64,000 nucleotides of DNA from Selenomonas sp963528755 (GTDB lineage Bacteria > Bacillota > Negativicutes > Selenomonadales > Selenomonadaceae), in assembly GCF_963528755.1 (NCBI RefSeq), contig NZ_CAURXA010000003.1:248001-312000 (forward strand), written 5' to 3'. The translations under genes were made by a program, and so were the position numbers. How positions within the stretch are numbered: the stretch's first letter is position 1; every line of letters begins with the position of its first letter. Below are positions 42,231 to 51,585 of the stretch, one piece after another. Under the pieces are notes generated by a model. It did not search any database. It saw only the letters and a list, made by a program, of their open reading frames with translations, and was not told where the DNA came from.

Positions 42231-43531
42231 ACAATCTTATCCTCCGCATCGATATCCTCGCCCGTCTGGATCTCCATCACCTTCAGCAGCGTTTCCGCGC
42301 GAATCGTATGAAACGACCCTCTCGGAATCCTTACCGTCTGCCCCTCGGCCACTGCAAACTCATTGCCGTCGAGCTTCACCCAGCCGCGCCCCTCGATCAC
42401 CGTCCACGTTTCATCGCGGCGCTCGTGCAAATGATAGGTGAGTGCACGTCCTGGACTGAGCGTGATCTTGATCGTCAAACTCGCCGTCTCCGCATCGACA
42501 ATCTGGAACTCGCCCCATGACTTTTCCGTATACATCACCGGCGTATGAAGTCGCTCTGCATAGGGCTTCATTGCGCTGGATCGCTCCTTGTCCGAAACGA
42601 GGATACCCTCCGGACTCGCTGCCACTACGACATCCTTCAGTCCCATGCAAAGGATGGGTATTGGCAACGTATTCACGACATGAGCATTCCTGCAAGTCTC
42701 ATCCATCGTGACACGCCCAATCGTATGCTCCGGCATCACCTCGGCAAGTGTATTCCATGTGCCTATGTCAAGCCAAGTGCCACTGTAGCGCTGAACTGCA
42801 ATATTTTTCTCTTTCTCGACCACAGCATAATCAAAGCTGATCTTGGAAAGTTCCTCATAGCGATTGAAAAGATCCTCGTAATCCGTATAATCCAGCAACT
42901 CACGAGCCTTATCGAGTGCATAGCCAAGCTTGAATGCGAAGATGCCGCTATTCCACAAGGCGCCCTGCTCGATGTATTCTGCAGCTTTCTCCTTATTTGG
43001 CTTCTCTTTGAACGACTGCACCATGCTCTGCTGCTCTTGCGACACAGGCATGATATAGCCATACTTCTCGCTCGGATACGTCGGTTCTATTCCCATCAAA
43101 ATGAGATTCGCAGAACCTTCCCTCTCAGATTCCTGAAGTAACTGCACAACGGCACGAAAATATCCCTCATCGACATAAGGATCGGCAGGACAAATCGCCA
43201 CAGCCTCATCAAGCGGAACACCGCGCACCTCATGCAAATAGGCGGAGACCAACGCTATCGCAGGAAACGTATCACGCCGGCACGGCTCTACCGAAATGTT
43301 CACACCAGAACCAAGCTGACGGCGAATCAACGAGACTTGCTCGCAACCTGTCGCAACAGTGATGGGCGTATCAGGTGCAGCGGCCTGCACCTGACGGCAG
43401 ACACGCTGAATCATCGATTCCAGCGTCCCATCTTCCCGTCTCAAAATACGAAGAAATTGTTTGGAATAAAGATCATTGGAAAGCGGCCACAAACGCTTTC
43501 CTGCTCCGCCGGAAAGTAAGACAATCTGCAT
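42215..43531 (-). CDS. manC: Mannose-1-phosphate guanylyltransferase / mannose-6-phosphate isomerase
   Basis: 438 residues from MQIVLLSGGAGKRLWPLSN, the GDP-mannose pyrophosphorylase loop. The nucleotidyltransferase domain covers residues 1-280, with 'FKEKPNKEKAAEYI' and 'NSGIFAFKLG'. A cupin isomerase domain follows ('PGRALTYHLHERRDETWTVIEG' as short motifs LTYHLHERRDE and ETWTV). It supplies GDP-mannose for the deoxysugar branch (Gmd and partners). It is the last gene of the surface-polysaccharide set; the IS256 remnant abuts its 3' end. Confidence 0.93.
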   Translation of the reverse strand: MQIVLLSGGAGKRLWPLSNDLYSKQFLRILRREDGTLESMIQRVCRQVQAAAPDTPITVATGCEQVSLIRRQLGSGVNISVEPCRRDTFPAIALVSAYLHEVRGVPLDEAVAICPADPYVDEGYFRAVVQLLQESEREGSANLILMGIEPTYPSEKYGYIMPVSQEQQSMVQSFKEKPNKEKAAEYIEQGALWNSGIFAFKLGYALDKARELLDYTDYEDLFNRYEELSKISFDYAVVEKEKNIAVQRYSGTWLDIGTWNTLAEVMPEHTIGRVTMDETCRNAHVVNTLPIPILCMGLKDVVVAASPEGILVSDKERSSAMKPYAERLHTPVMYTEKSWGEFQIVDAETASLTIKITLSPGRALTYHLHERRDETWTVIEGRGWVKLDGNEFAVAEGQTVRIPRGSFHTIRAETLLKVMEIQTGEDIDAEDKIVWGEA

Positions 43532-43557
43532 ATCTGTCCTCGCTTTCATATGCTGAA

Positions 43558-43590
43558 ATACGGGAAACCTCCACAGAGGCTTCCCGTATT
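43558..43590. terminator. Hairpin between manC and the aminotransferase-like gene
   Basis: TACGGGAAACCT and AGGCTTCCCGTA with a short loop, flanked by weak T/A tracts. It could attenuate transcription entering manC. Confidence 0.5.
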
Positions 43591-43597
43591 CTTCATT

Positions 43598-43664
43598 TTA
43601 CCATGACGCCCCAAGAGGCCAAGCCGAAGGCGCAGACCGATCGGCTAGGCTTCTGTAAGGCGTG
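43598..43664 (+). repeat. Dispersed repeat, copy C (partial)
   Basis: TTACCATGACGCCCCAAGAG... reads MTPQEAKPKAQTDRLGFCKA in the same register as copy B and ends at TGA 43662-43664. Only the first two thirds of the repeat is present. The next 80 bp hold GCGAAGC..GCTTCGC and two GAACATATGT sequences. No gene lies in 43665-43766. Confidence 0.75.
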
Positions 43665-43766
43665 AGAACATATGTACAGCGTGCCGCCTTGATGAAACTG
43701 TTGCAGGAAACGGGCGCGAAGCAACGCATGTCGCTTCGCGTGACGGCTGAACATATGTCCTGAAAG

Positions 43767-44963
43767 TTATACCCTATCTTGCAAAAACTCTTTAATTGTC
43801 GCCACGATCTTATCCAACTGCTCCCTGTTCAATCCATGATGACAGCCCACATAAAGACCATAATGATCCAACCACTGAGCAACAGGGTACTCTCCCTCGA
43901 TATTACCAAACAACTTTTTATAAACCGGCTGATTCAGCAGCGGAAGCATCGGACGAGTCTCAATATTGTTCTTCTCCAAGAAATGCGTAAACTCATCGCG
44001 CGTGAAAGGAGCGTCTTTCTTTATGACAATCGGATACATCATAAATGAGTGATCGACATAATCCGGATATTCGGGAAGCTGCAGATACTTCTCTGTTCCC
44101 TGTAAACCCTCGCTGAGATAATGCGCGTTCTCCTTGCGCGTGTTCATGATATGATCGCGATTTTCCAGCTGGCCAAGCCCCAACGCGCCTTCCAGTTCCC
44201 CAATGCGATAGCTATATCCCATACGAACCATCATGAAGCGTTTATCCATTTCCGTCTGCATGCGCAATTTGCAGACCTGCCTGGGATCAGATGCCAAGCA
44301 AGTCTCACAAGTGCAGGCACGTCCATGTGCGATGAGCGAGCGGGAAATTTCCGTCAACGTAAGATTATTCGTCGTGATGACGCCACCAATTCCCGTCGTG
44401 ATCGTATGTGCAACATACGTACTGAATGCTGCCATATCACCGAAACTGCCGATTTTTTTCCCCTTGTAGGTTGCAAAATGTGCTTCTGCACAGTCTTCCA
44501 AAACACGCAAACCATGCTTTTCCGCCACAGCCATGATTGCATCCATCTCACACGGCTGTCCGAATGTATGCACTGGAATCGTTGCGACCGTCCGATTCGT
44601 GATGCGTTCTTCCATTTTAGAAGCATCCATGTTATAAGAAATCGGATCTACATCCACAAATACAGGCTTCAAACCTGCATGAATACACGCATTCGATGTT
44701 GCAATGAAAGTAATCGCCGGAACGAGAACTTCGCTGCCGTCTTCCCAGCCATAGACTTCTTTCATTGCCTCCAAGCAAACATGCAAGGCGGATGTTCCAC
44801 TATTGCAGGCAACACCATACTTTTGGTCATGAAGCCGTGCGAACTCTTTCTCGAACTTGTGAACCATCTTTCCTTGCGAAAGCCGCCCGGAATCTAAAGC
44901 CTCATTCACATAACGCTTCTCAGCATCACTGACATACGCATATCCTACGCCGATCTTTTCCAT
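43767..44963 (-). CDS. PLP-dependent sugar 3-dehydratase-like protein (DegT fold, His for Lys)
   Basis: 398 residues from MEKIGVGYAYVSD (AGGAGGAG upstream). It has the DegT/DnrJ/EryC1 aminotransferase fold, but the usual PLP-binding Lys is replaced by His186 in 'STYVAHTITTGIGG'. This is the hallmark of 3-dehydratases such as ColD and RfbH. In addition C217, C219, C222 and C231 form a cluster (RACTCETCL..VC) reminiscent of the [2Fe-2S] site of RfbH/E1. With Gmd in the same cluster, a GDP-4-keto-6-deoxymannose 3-dehydratase is likely, leading to a colitose-like 3,6-dideoxy sugar. Confidence 0.8.
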   Translation of the reverse strand: MEKIGVGYAYVSDAEKRYVNEALDSGRLSQGKMVHKFEKEFARLHDQKYGVACNSGTSALHVCLEAMKEVYGWEDGSEVLVPAITFIATSNACIHAGLKPVFVDVDPISYNMDASKMEERITNRTVATIPVHTFGQPCEMDAIMAVAEKHGLRVLEDCAEAHFATYKGKKIGSFGDMAAFSTYVAHTITTGIGGVITTNNLTLTEISRSLIAHGRACTCETCLASDPRQVCKLRMQTEMDKRFMMVRMGYSYRIGELEGALGLGQLENRDHIMNTRKENAHYLSEGLQGTEKYLQLPEYPDYVDHSFMMYPIVIKKDAPFTRDEFTHFLEKNNIETRPMLPLLNQPVYKKLFGNIEGEYPVAQWLDHYGLYVGCHHGLNREQLDKIVATIKEFLQDRV

Positions 44964-44985
44964 GTGCTTGCTCCTCCTAAAATTA

Positions 44986-45492
44986 CTACGCAGAAATATA
45001 TCCTTGCTCGATAAGAAGGTCATATCCCTTTTCCAAGTCTTGAGCAGAAAATTTCTTTCCCTTTATCACCTTCACCTGTTTGATCACATCTTCTCTTCGA
45101 GCCTTTCCATGTAACAGAGTAGTCGCTACATAATCTATGGTTGTCAAAGCTTCAAGTTCCATCGGCGTCTTATGATAAAAAGCCCTGCGCACTTCATCTA
45201 CGAGGGCATCATCCTCTTTCGATAAATGCCTACTCTCCTGATTTTTCATAATAATACGATGTGTTTTCTCTGAAGTATTAATCTCTAAGCAATCCTCATT
45301 TTCAAGAATATGAATGGCATGATCAAGCCTGGAGCTGTATGGTCCAAAAAAGTGAATCGAGTACCTCAAATCTAATTGAACACCCTTACGTTCAATCAGA
45401 TACATGAGTTTTTGCAGCTTCTTTTTCCCAGTCTGCCCGTCTTTACAAATATCAGCGATAAGAAGCATGTACTTTTCAAGGAGTCTCATCAC
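44986..45492 (-). CDS. YwgA-like protein
   Basis: 168 residues, helical, with N-terminal 'GKKKLQKLMYLIERKGV' and 'IHFFGPYSSRLDHAI' as in the YwgA / DUF4065-related group. Overlaps the HD gene by four bases. In Bacillus, ywgA and the HD gene ywfO are also neighbours, so the pair is an old unit. Role unknown; neither enzyme is a sugar gene, which makes the location inside this cluster odd. Confidence 0.7.
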   Translation of the reverse strand: MMRLLEKYMLLIADICKDGQTGKKKLQKLMYLIERKGVQLDLRYSIHFFGPYSSRLDHAIHILENEDCLEINTSEKTHRIIMKNQESRHLSKEDDALVDEVRRAFYHKTPMELEALTTIDYVATTLLHGKARREDVIKQVKVIKGKKFSAQDLEKGYDLLIEQGYISA

Positions 45493-46778
45493 AGCACCTC
45501 TTTCTTGTCTGGATCATGCCAATCCTGCACAATTTTCCTTGCCGCCTCAGCAATACTAGGATGCGCGTATATCCGCCTTATCCCAATCTTATTTGATAAC
45601 GCTCTAATGATATGAGATTCATCAGAAATAGAAACGCGCTTCCTCATTCGTTTATTTACTAAAATAACAGCCTTTTCATCTTCCACGCTCGACTGAACAG
45701 GTATTTTATGCGGCATTTTATCTGCCGAAGCATCTTCTATAAAAAGTTTCTTATCAAAATCCTTATAGAGCAATGATTTCATACCTTTATATATTCCCAA
45801 TGAATCTCCGACCGCATGTGCCGAAGTTTCGTAAACACATGGATATACTGTCCTTTCTACGATATATCGGCAATATGAATCCTTGCCCACCTTCTTGCGA
45901 CACTCCTGCAACACACGCACATCATCCCATGCCAAATAGTCTCTGACCTTCTGCGGATATCTTCCTCTGGGCAAAATCTTCTTTAATGCCCTTCCCAAAA
46001 CATAATCAAAATAGCGGCGCGTACGGTGAAAATACACCTCGGTAAACATAAAATACCTTGCCAAAACAAATTCTTCAAAAACCTTCAACCCACCGTAATC
46101 GATCGCAAGTCTCGGAATACCATCATTGGCATCAATTGTTAAGGAAGATATTAATCGTTCAAGATCAAATTTCCCATAATTTACGCCACAATATAAAGAA
46201 TCGCGCAAAAGGTAATCCATCTTGTCGCAATCCAGTTCACCATCCATAAGGCTTTTAAGGAACGTAAACTCTGATTTCTCACCAGGATCTCTTCCTCGAT
46301 AAATATCACAAATCAAATCCGGCGTTATATCATACTTTTCACCCTTCGTTTTAAATTCTTTTCCAATTGCATGGATGTACTCTGCAATCTCTGTTTCTTT
46401 GATAATCTTCTCAGTAAAATCTTCATGTTCAATCCCGTCAGGAAAGACCGATTCTGACGCGTGTGAAAATGGCGCATGCCCAAGATCATGCGTCAAAGCA
46501 ATAAGACGAAGAATCTGTTCATACCATTCTATTTTCTTGCGCGAAAAACGATACTCCGCTGCTCCATTTTCAACCGCCATGTGAAATGCTCTCGTCACCA
46601 AAAACATTACACCCAGCGAATGACCGAAGCGCGTATGCTCTGCACCATGAAACACAAGATTCGTCATAGCGAGCTGCTTGATATGGCGGAGTCGCTGAAA
46701 CGGAGCGGAATCAATAATCTTCTTCTCTAATGGGCGCACTTCAATAAAGCCATGAACAGGATCACGATACCTCTCCAT
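45489..46778 (-). CDS. HD-domain phosphohydrolase, YwfO-like
   Basis: 429 residues. N-terminal 'DPVHGFIEVRPLEKKIID', first His in 'HTRFGHSLGVMFL', 'ALTHDLGHAPFSHASES' (the HD pair), then 'GELDCDKMDYLLRDSLYCG' with the last metal Asp region. Family members act on nucleotides (dNTPase-like). Coupled to the YwgA-like gene. It sits between the Fcl-like and ColD-like genes of the polysaccharide cluster. Confidence 0.85.
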   Translation of the reverse strand: MERYRDPVHGFIEVRPLEKKIIDSAPFQRLRHIKQLAMTNLVFHGAEHTRFGHSLGVMFLVTRAFHMAVENGAAEYRFSRKKIEWYEQILRLIALTHDLGHAPFSHASESVFPDGIEHEDFTEKIIKETEIAEYIHAIGKEFKTKGEKYDITPDLICDIYRGRDPGEKSEFTFLKSLMDGELDCDKMDYLLRDSLYCGVNYGKFDLERLISSLTIDANDGIPRLAIDYGGLKVFEEFVLARYFMFTEVYFHRTRRYFDYVLGRALKKILPRGRYPQKVRDYLAWDDVRVLQECRKKVGKDSYCRYIVERTVYPCVYETSAHAVGDSLGIYKGMKSLLYKDFDKKLFIEDASADKMPHKIPVQSSVEDEKAVILVNKRMRKRVSISDESHIIRALSNKIGIRRIYAHPSIAEAARKIVQDWHDPDKKEVL

Positions 46779-46804
46779 ATATTACACCTCTTATATTAGA
46801 GAAC

Positions 46805-47740
46805 CTATTTATCCGCACAGTTGCTTAGGAAATACCGATACGCACGCTCGATTCCATCACGCAAGGATACTTTGTGCTGCCAGCCAAGTTCATGAATACG
46901 CGTAGAATCGACCAAACGGCGCGGAGCGCCATCGGGCTTCTCTGTATCATATATCAACTCTCCATGAAAGTCTACAACAGACGCAATCTCTTCTGCCAAT
47001 TCCTTCATGGAAACTTCTTCGCCGCTGCCTATATTGATATGCCCTTCTTCATCATAATGATCCATAAGAAAGACACACGCATCTGCAAGATCATCCACAT
47101 AGAGGAACTCGCGTTTCGGGCTTCCCGTCCCCCAAAGAGTAACGGAATCCGCCCCCTCCATTTTTGCCGCATGAAACTTGCGAATCATCGCAGGGATGAC
47201 ATGTGAACCCTGCAAATCGAAGTTGTCATTTTCCCCATAAATATTCGTCGGCATACAACTGATAAACGGGTCACCGTACTGACGATGGAAGAACTTCACC
47301 AACTCCAGCGCCGAAATCTTTGCAATAGCATAGCCTTCATTCGTAGGCTCGGGCTTGCCATCCAAAAAGGCCTCTTCACGAAGCGGCTGGTCAGCAAATT
47401 TCGGATAAATGCAGGAACTCCCCAAAGCCAAAAGCTTTTTGACGCCGACTTCATGCGCTGCATGGATGATATTCGCATTAATCATCAGATTTACATACAA
47501 AAAATCCGCAGGAAACGTACTGTTTGCCTGTATTCCACCAACCTTCGCCGCAGCGATAAATACATAGTCAGGGCGCTCCTGCTCAAAAAAACTCTTTGTC
47601 GACTGCTGATCTGTCAAATCAAGTTCACGATGCGTTCTCAACAGCAGATTTTGGTATCCATTCTTTTGCAGATGGCGCACAATAGCCGAACCCACCATCC
47701 CTGTATGCCCGGCAACGTAAATCCTATCCGAAATTTCCAC
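46805..47740 (-). CDS. fcl: GDP-L-fucose synthase-like epimerase/reductase
   Basis: 311 residues. The start is GTG 47740: GGGAGGTAGG lies before it, and the family begins directly with 'RIYVAGHTGMVGSAIV'. The short-chain dehydrogenase has 'GSSCIYPKFADQP', 'YAIAK' as Tyr/Lys pair and 'PTNIYGENDNFD'. It fits Fcl, which makes GDP-L-fucose from GDP-4-keto-6-deoxymannose, or ColC, which makes GDP-colitose from the ColD product. A second homologue follows. Confidence 0.88.
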   Translation of the reverse strand: MEISDRIYVAGHTGMVGSAIVRHLQKNGYQNLLLRTHRELDLTDQQSTKSFFEQERPDYVFIAAAKVGGIQANSTFPADFLYVNLMINANIIHAAHEVGVKKLLALGSSCIYPKFADQPLREEAFLDGKPEPTNEGYAIAKISALELVKFFHRQYGDPFISCMPTNIYGENDNFDLQGSHVIPAMIRKFHAAKMEGADSVTLWGTGSPKREFLYVDDLADACVFLMDHYDEEGHINIGSGEEVSMKELAEEIASVVDFHGELIYDTEKPDGAPRRLVDSTRIHELGWQHKVSLRDGIERAYRYFLSNCADK

Positions 47741-47777
47741 TTGCCTACCTCCCGAAAATTTTATTTCACGACACCTA

Positions 47778-48722
47778 TTATCCTTTTTCCCGAAGTTCAT
47801 CAAGATACCATGTATAGAAAGATTGGATTCCTTCTCGCAATGTATAATGAGGTTTCCAACCCTGTTCTCGCAAATATGCTACCGACATAAGGCGATCATC
47901 CGTCTTTTCAGGCTTATCTTCCTGATAATGCAGCGTACCTGTATAACCGACAATTTCTCGAATGATATGAGCCAATTCATCCAGAGAAACAGCCTCCTCT
48001 GATGCAATATTAACCGGCAAAACCTCATCATAGTTGCCCATTATATAGATAAGCGCATCCACCAAATCGTCCAAATAGATAAACTGCCGAATACACTTCT
48101 TCCCCGTTCCCCATATATCTAACGCAAGTTCTTTTGCGCCTTCCAGCTTCGCCTGGTGCATTTTTTGCAGCAACTCTTCAACCAGAGTGTTCTTGATACG
48201 AGAAATATTCTTCGTTCCATACACATGCGTAGGTAAAACAGAGATACATTTACCCCCAGCAATGCCATGATATTGTTTGCACAATTCAAGCCCTGCGATC
48301 TTGGCAACAGCGTATGCCTCCATTCCGCCCTGTTGTATAGAGTCTATCGCCGCTGTCTCTTGAAACGGTGAAGAAGTATGGCTGCCGTAAACAGCCCCAC
48401 TGCCTACATAGAGTAATTTTTTTACATTGTTCTTGACAGCAGAGTTAATCACATTAGCTTGCATCATAAGATTATTGTAAATAACCGCAGCTTTTTCCTG
48501 TACAAAATAATCAATAGTACCAAGAGTACCCGCACAATAAAATACGTACTCCGGTTTTTCTTTTTCAAAAAAATCCCATACGCTCTTTTGATCCAACAAA
48601 TCCAGCGAATCATGTGTTCTTAAAATTACATTTTCATAACCATCCGATTGTAATTTTTTTGCCAAGCCATAGCCAATTTGACCTGTATGTCCAGCTATGT
48701 AGATCCTACTATCCTTCTTCAT
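47778..48722 (-). CDS. Second Fcl/ColC-like sugar reductase
   Basis: 314 residues from ATG 48722 (AGGAG 6 nt upstream). It has the same fold as the preceding protein ('RIYIAGHTGQIGYGLA', 'YAVAK', 'PTHVYGTKNISR') but is clearly diverged. 'GSGAVYG' replaces the 'GSSCIYP' loop, so the active-site Cys of Fcl epimerases is missing and it may reduce without epimerising. Having two such enzymes suggests two GDP-sugars or two steps for one unusual sugar. Confidence 0.8.
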   Translation of the reverse strand: MKKDSRIYIAGHTGQIGYGLAKKLQSDGYENVILRTHDSLDLLDQKSVWDFFEKEKPEYVFYCAGTLGTIDYFVQEKAAVIYNNLMMQANVINSAVKNNVKKLLYVGSGAVYGSHTSSPFQETAAIDSIQQGGMEAYAVAKIAGLELCKQYHGIAGGKCISVLPTHVYGTKNISRIKNTLVEELLQKMHQAKLEGAKELALDIWGTGKKCIRQFIYLDDLVDALIYIMGNYDEVLPVNIASEEAVSLDELAHIIREIVGYTGTLHYQEDKPEKTDDRLMSVAYLREQGWKPHYTLREGIQSFYTWYLDELREKG

Positions 48723-48769
48723 AAACAACTCCTAGTCAGCCTCGAATAATCCACCACGTACAAATCCCC

Positions 48770-49600
48770 CTAATACCTCTTCAATTCCTTAAATGCTTTT
48801 TCGATATCCTCGGGTTTATTGGGCATATAGCCGTGCATCAAAGGCTTGTCATAAAGATACTCCAACCCTTTCCCCTTGATGGTATCAGCAATAACGCAAA
48901 GCGGTCTGGATCTGCGGGGCGAACGACTCGCTTTCAGCACAGGGACAAGCTCTTCATACGTATGTCCATCCGCCTCCTGCACATCCCAGTTACAAGCACG
49001 CCACTTCTCAACAAACGGCTCCAAGCGTAGCATATGTTCAGTAAAATCTGAGCAACCGAGCGCATTACGATCCACAATAACAACAAGATTACTCAGCCCC
49101 TGATGACCGGCAAACATAGCTGCTTCCCAAATAGAGCCCTCGCAACACTCCGCATCGCCAACGAGGCAATATGTATGCCAATCCGCTCGATTCAAACGTG
49201 CGCCTAGTGCTAATCCTGCCGACATTCCCAACCCGTGACCGAGAGAACCGCCATAAAAATCGTAACCGGGCAGAAACAGACTCCGAATATACTCGTAGTC
49301 GCCTCCAATGCGAATCATATCATCGGTCTGTTCAGGAGACAGATAGCCAATCTCCTCGAAGATAGGAAAAAGCATTCCCGCCCCATGTCCCTTGCTCAGA
49401 ACAAAGCGATCTCTGCCTCCCCATTCTGGATCGTCTGCTTGGTAACGCAAAACTTCTTTGTAAAGTGTTACTAAGATTTCCGTTGCCGAAAAAGCACTCG
49501 TCACATGACCGAATCCCAATCGCGTAAAAATTTCCAAAAACCGTTTCCGCATTTGATAGGACAATGCATACAACGATTCAAATTCGCGTGCTTCAGTCAT
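48770..49600 (-). CDS. Transketolase-like, N-terminal (ThDP-binding) subunit
   Basis: 276 residues. It has the ThDP site 'GDAECCEGSIWEAAMFAG' with 'DRNALG', preceded by 'SKGHGAGMLFPIF' and 'GSLGHGLGMSAG'. Split transketolases of this size work as a two-subunit enzyme with the next gene. Within a sugar cluster it may add a two-carbon unit to a keto-sugar nucleotide rather than act in the pentose pathway. Confidence 0.9.
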   Translation of the reverse strand: MTEAREFESLYALSYQMRKRFLEIFTRLGFGHVTSAFSATEILVTLYKEVLRYQADDPEWGGRDRFVLSKGHGAGMLFPIFEEIGYLSPEQTDDMIRIGGDYEYIRSLFLPGYDFYGGSLGHGLGMSAGLALGARLNRADWHTYCLVGDAECCEGSIWEAAMFAGHQGLSNLVVIVDRNALGCSDFTEHMLRLEPFVEKWRACNWDVQEADGHTYEELVPVLKASRSPRRSRPLCVIADTIKGKGLEYLYDKPLMHGYMPNKPEDIEKAFKELKRY

Positions 49601-50543
49601 GATCCATTATCTCCTCAAAGGTCTTTTGCAATCGTTTTCCAAGCGATTTTATATCATATCCCATTTCATCATAAATCGCGCTGCGGTTCATAATGCGCCC
49701 TTCCCAATGCTTCGGTTCAACACCCAGAGCACGAATCCGTTTGACGATTCCATATGCAGAAAGAGTCTCCATAATCAGGGAACCCAGCCCCGCGCAAGGC
49801 GTCTGATCCTCAAGCGTCACTATACATGAAAACGGCTTCAACCGTTCTGCCAGCAAATCCGTATCCAGAGGGAACGCATAGCAATCAAAGAGGCTAGGAG
49901 ATTCGCCCTGAATCTTAATCGTGTTGATGCTATTTTTCAGCATAGAAGAAAAATTCCCAGTCGTAATGACGGCAAATCGTTCTGATGCTTGCATCTCAAA
50001 AAATCCCTTTTGGAAATCCACCTCACGCTCTTGATAATGCTCTTCCATTAGAAACTTATCAAATCGAACATACATCGGCTGCGAAGCTGCCACCAAGTCA
50101 CGCGCCGCCGCTTTCGCAATGGCGGTATCGGACGGATTTACCATCTTGATGGAAGGAATCATGCGAACCATTGCAAAATCTTCGAGCGGCATATGCGTAT
50201 AGCCACATTCTGACGCACACGTCCCTGCATTCAATGCCGCAACCGTAACAGGAATCTTGAGATCGCCCAAGAAGTTGCGCAGCTGATCGTATGCGCGCGT
50301 CACAGGAAACGGATTCAACCCGAAAGCAATCACATGCTTCCCACTTAGCGCAAGACCAGACGCAACCGCGATAAGGTTTTGCTCCGCAATACCAACATTA
50401 ACAAAGCGATGCGGAAATCTGCGCCGGAACTCATCCAAACTCGGCGCACCTAAATCCGCAGATACGATGACAATATCTTCTCCTTTCTCCGTCATCTGAT
50501 AGACTTCAGAAAAGAATGCATCTCGTACATTCGGCAATCTCAT
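49593..50543 (-). CDS. Transketolase-like, C-terminal (Pyr) subunit
   Basis: 316 residues from MRLPNVRDAFFSEVY (start set by GAAAGGACGGGG before ATG 50543). The pyrimidine-binding domain has 'RFVNVGIAEQNLIAVASG' with the key Glu, and a C-terminal transketolase domain. Overlaps the N-terminal subunit gene by eight bases, so equal production is likely. Confidence 0.9.
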   Translation of the reverse strand: MRLPNVRDAFFSEVYQMTEKGEDIVIVSADLGAPSLDEFRRRFPHRFVNVGIAEQNLIAVASGLALSGKHVIAFGLNPFPVTRAYDQLRNFLGDLKIPVTVAALNAGTCASECGYTHMPLEDFAMVRMIPSIKMVNPSDTAIAKAAARDLVAASQPMYVRFDKFLMEEHYQEREVDFQKGFFEMQASERFAVITTGNFSSMLKNSINTIKIQGESPSLFDCYAFPLDTDLLAERLKPFSCIVTLEDQTPCAGLGSLIMETLSAYGIVKRIRALGVEPKHWEGRIMNRSAIYDEMGYDIKSLGKRLQKTFEEIMDHD

Positions 50544-50553
50544 CCCCGTCCTT

Positions 50554-51585
50554 TCAGGCGTGTATTTTTTCCAAGTCCGCTGCAACCATCATCTTGACCA
50601 GTTCGTCAAATCCGACCTTGCGTCTCCATCCCAACTCATGCTCCGCCTTGGTCGAATCTCCCCAGAGAAGCTCAACCTCTGCAGGGCGATAGAATTGCTC
50701 TGACACATCGACAAGGAGCTTCCCTGTCTTGGCGTCATAGCCCTTCTCATTACTCCCCTCACCTTCCCAGCGAATCGGAACGCCCGTCTCAGCGAAAGCT
50801 TTCTCAACAAACTCACGCACCGTATGCGTTTCATTCGTCGCAAGTACATAGTCCTCGGGCTGATCCTGCTGGAGTATGCGCCACATGCCTTCTACATAAT
50901 CTCCCGCAAAGCCCCAGTCGCGCTTTGCCTCAAGATTGCCTAGCGTCAGCTTCTCCTGCAATCCCTTGGCAATTCGAGTGACTGCAAGCGTTATTTTGCG
51001 CGTCACAAAAGTCTCACCGCGCCGCGGCGACTCATGATTGAAGAGGATTCCATTGCAGGCAAACATCCCATAGGATTCACGATAGTTCTTCGTAATCCAG
51101 AAAGAGTAGAGTTTCGCCGCCCCATAAGGACTCTTCGGATAAAATGGAGTTGACTCGCTCTGAGGTGCCGTCTCTGGCAAGCCACCAAAAAGTTCTGAAG
51201 TCGATGCCTGATAAAAGCGTATCGGCAGCCCGCTCTGGCGTACTGCCTCAAGCAGACGAATCGTACCGACACCTGTCGCCTCCGCCGTATACTCCGGCAC
51301 CTCAAAGGATACGGCTACATGCGACTGTGCTGCCAGATTATAGACTTCATCCGGCTGAATTTCCCGAATCAGCGCATGTGCATTGCTGGAGTCCGTCAAA
51401 TCTCCATAATGCAGGAAAACACGCTTGGAAAACGCCGAATCATTCAAGATATGGTCGATTCTCTCCGTATTCTGACTGCTCTGCCTGCGAATGATTCCAT
51501 GAACCTCATAGCCTTTTTCCAGCAAGAGTTCCGTAAGATACGAACCGTCCTGCCCTGTGATCCCTGTAATCAACGCTTTCTTCAT
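50554..51585 (-). CDS. gmd: GDP-mannose 4,6-dehydratase
   Basis: 343 residues. 'KALITGITGQDGSYLTELLLE' NADP loop, 'SQNTERIDHI', 'STSELFGGLPETAPQSESTPF' with Ser/Glu pair, 'SPYGAAKLYSFWI' with Tyr/Lys, 'NHESPRRGETFVTRKI'. It makes GDP-4-keto-6-deoxy-D-mannose from the ManC product, feeding the ColD-like dehydratase and the Fcl-like enzymes. Its ATG overlaps the wzx stop (ATGA). Confidence 0.95.
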   Translation of the reverse strand: MKKALITGITGQDGSYLTELLLEKGYEVHGIIRRQSSQNTERIDHILNDSAFSKRVFLHYGDLTDSSNAHALIREIQPDEVYNLAAQSHVAVSFEVPEYTAEATGVGTIRLLEAVRQSGLPIRFYQASTSELFGGLPETAPQSESTPFYPKSPYGAAKLYSFWITKNYRESYGMFACNGILFNHESPRRGETFVTRKITLAVTRIAKGLQEKLTLGNLEAKRDWGFAGDYVEGMWRILQQDQPEDYVLATNETHTVREFVEKAFAETGVPIRWEGEGSNEKGYDAKTGKLLVDVSEQFYRPAEVELLWGDSTKAEHELGWRRKVGFDELVKMMVAADLEKIHA

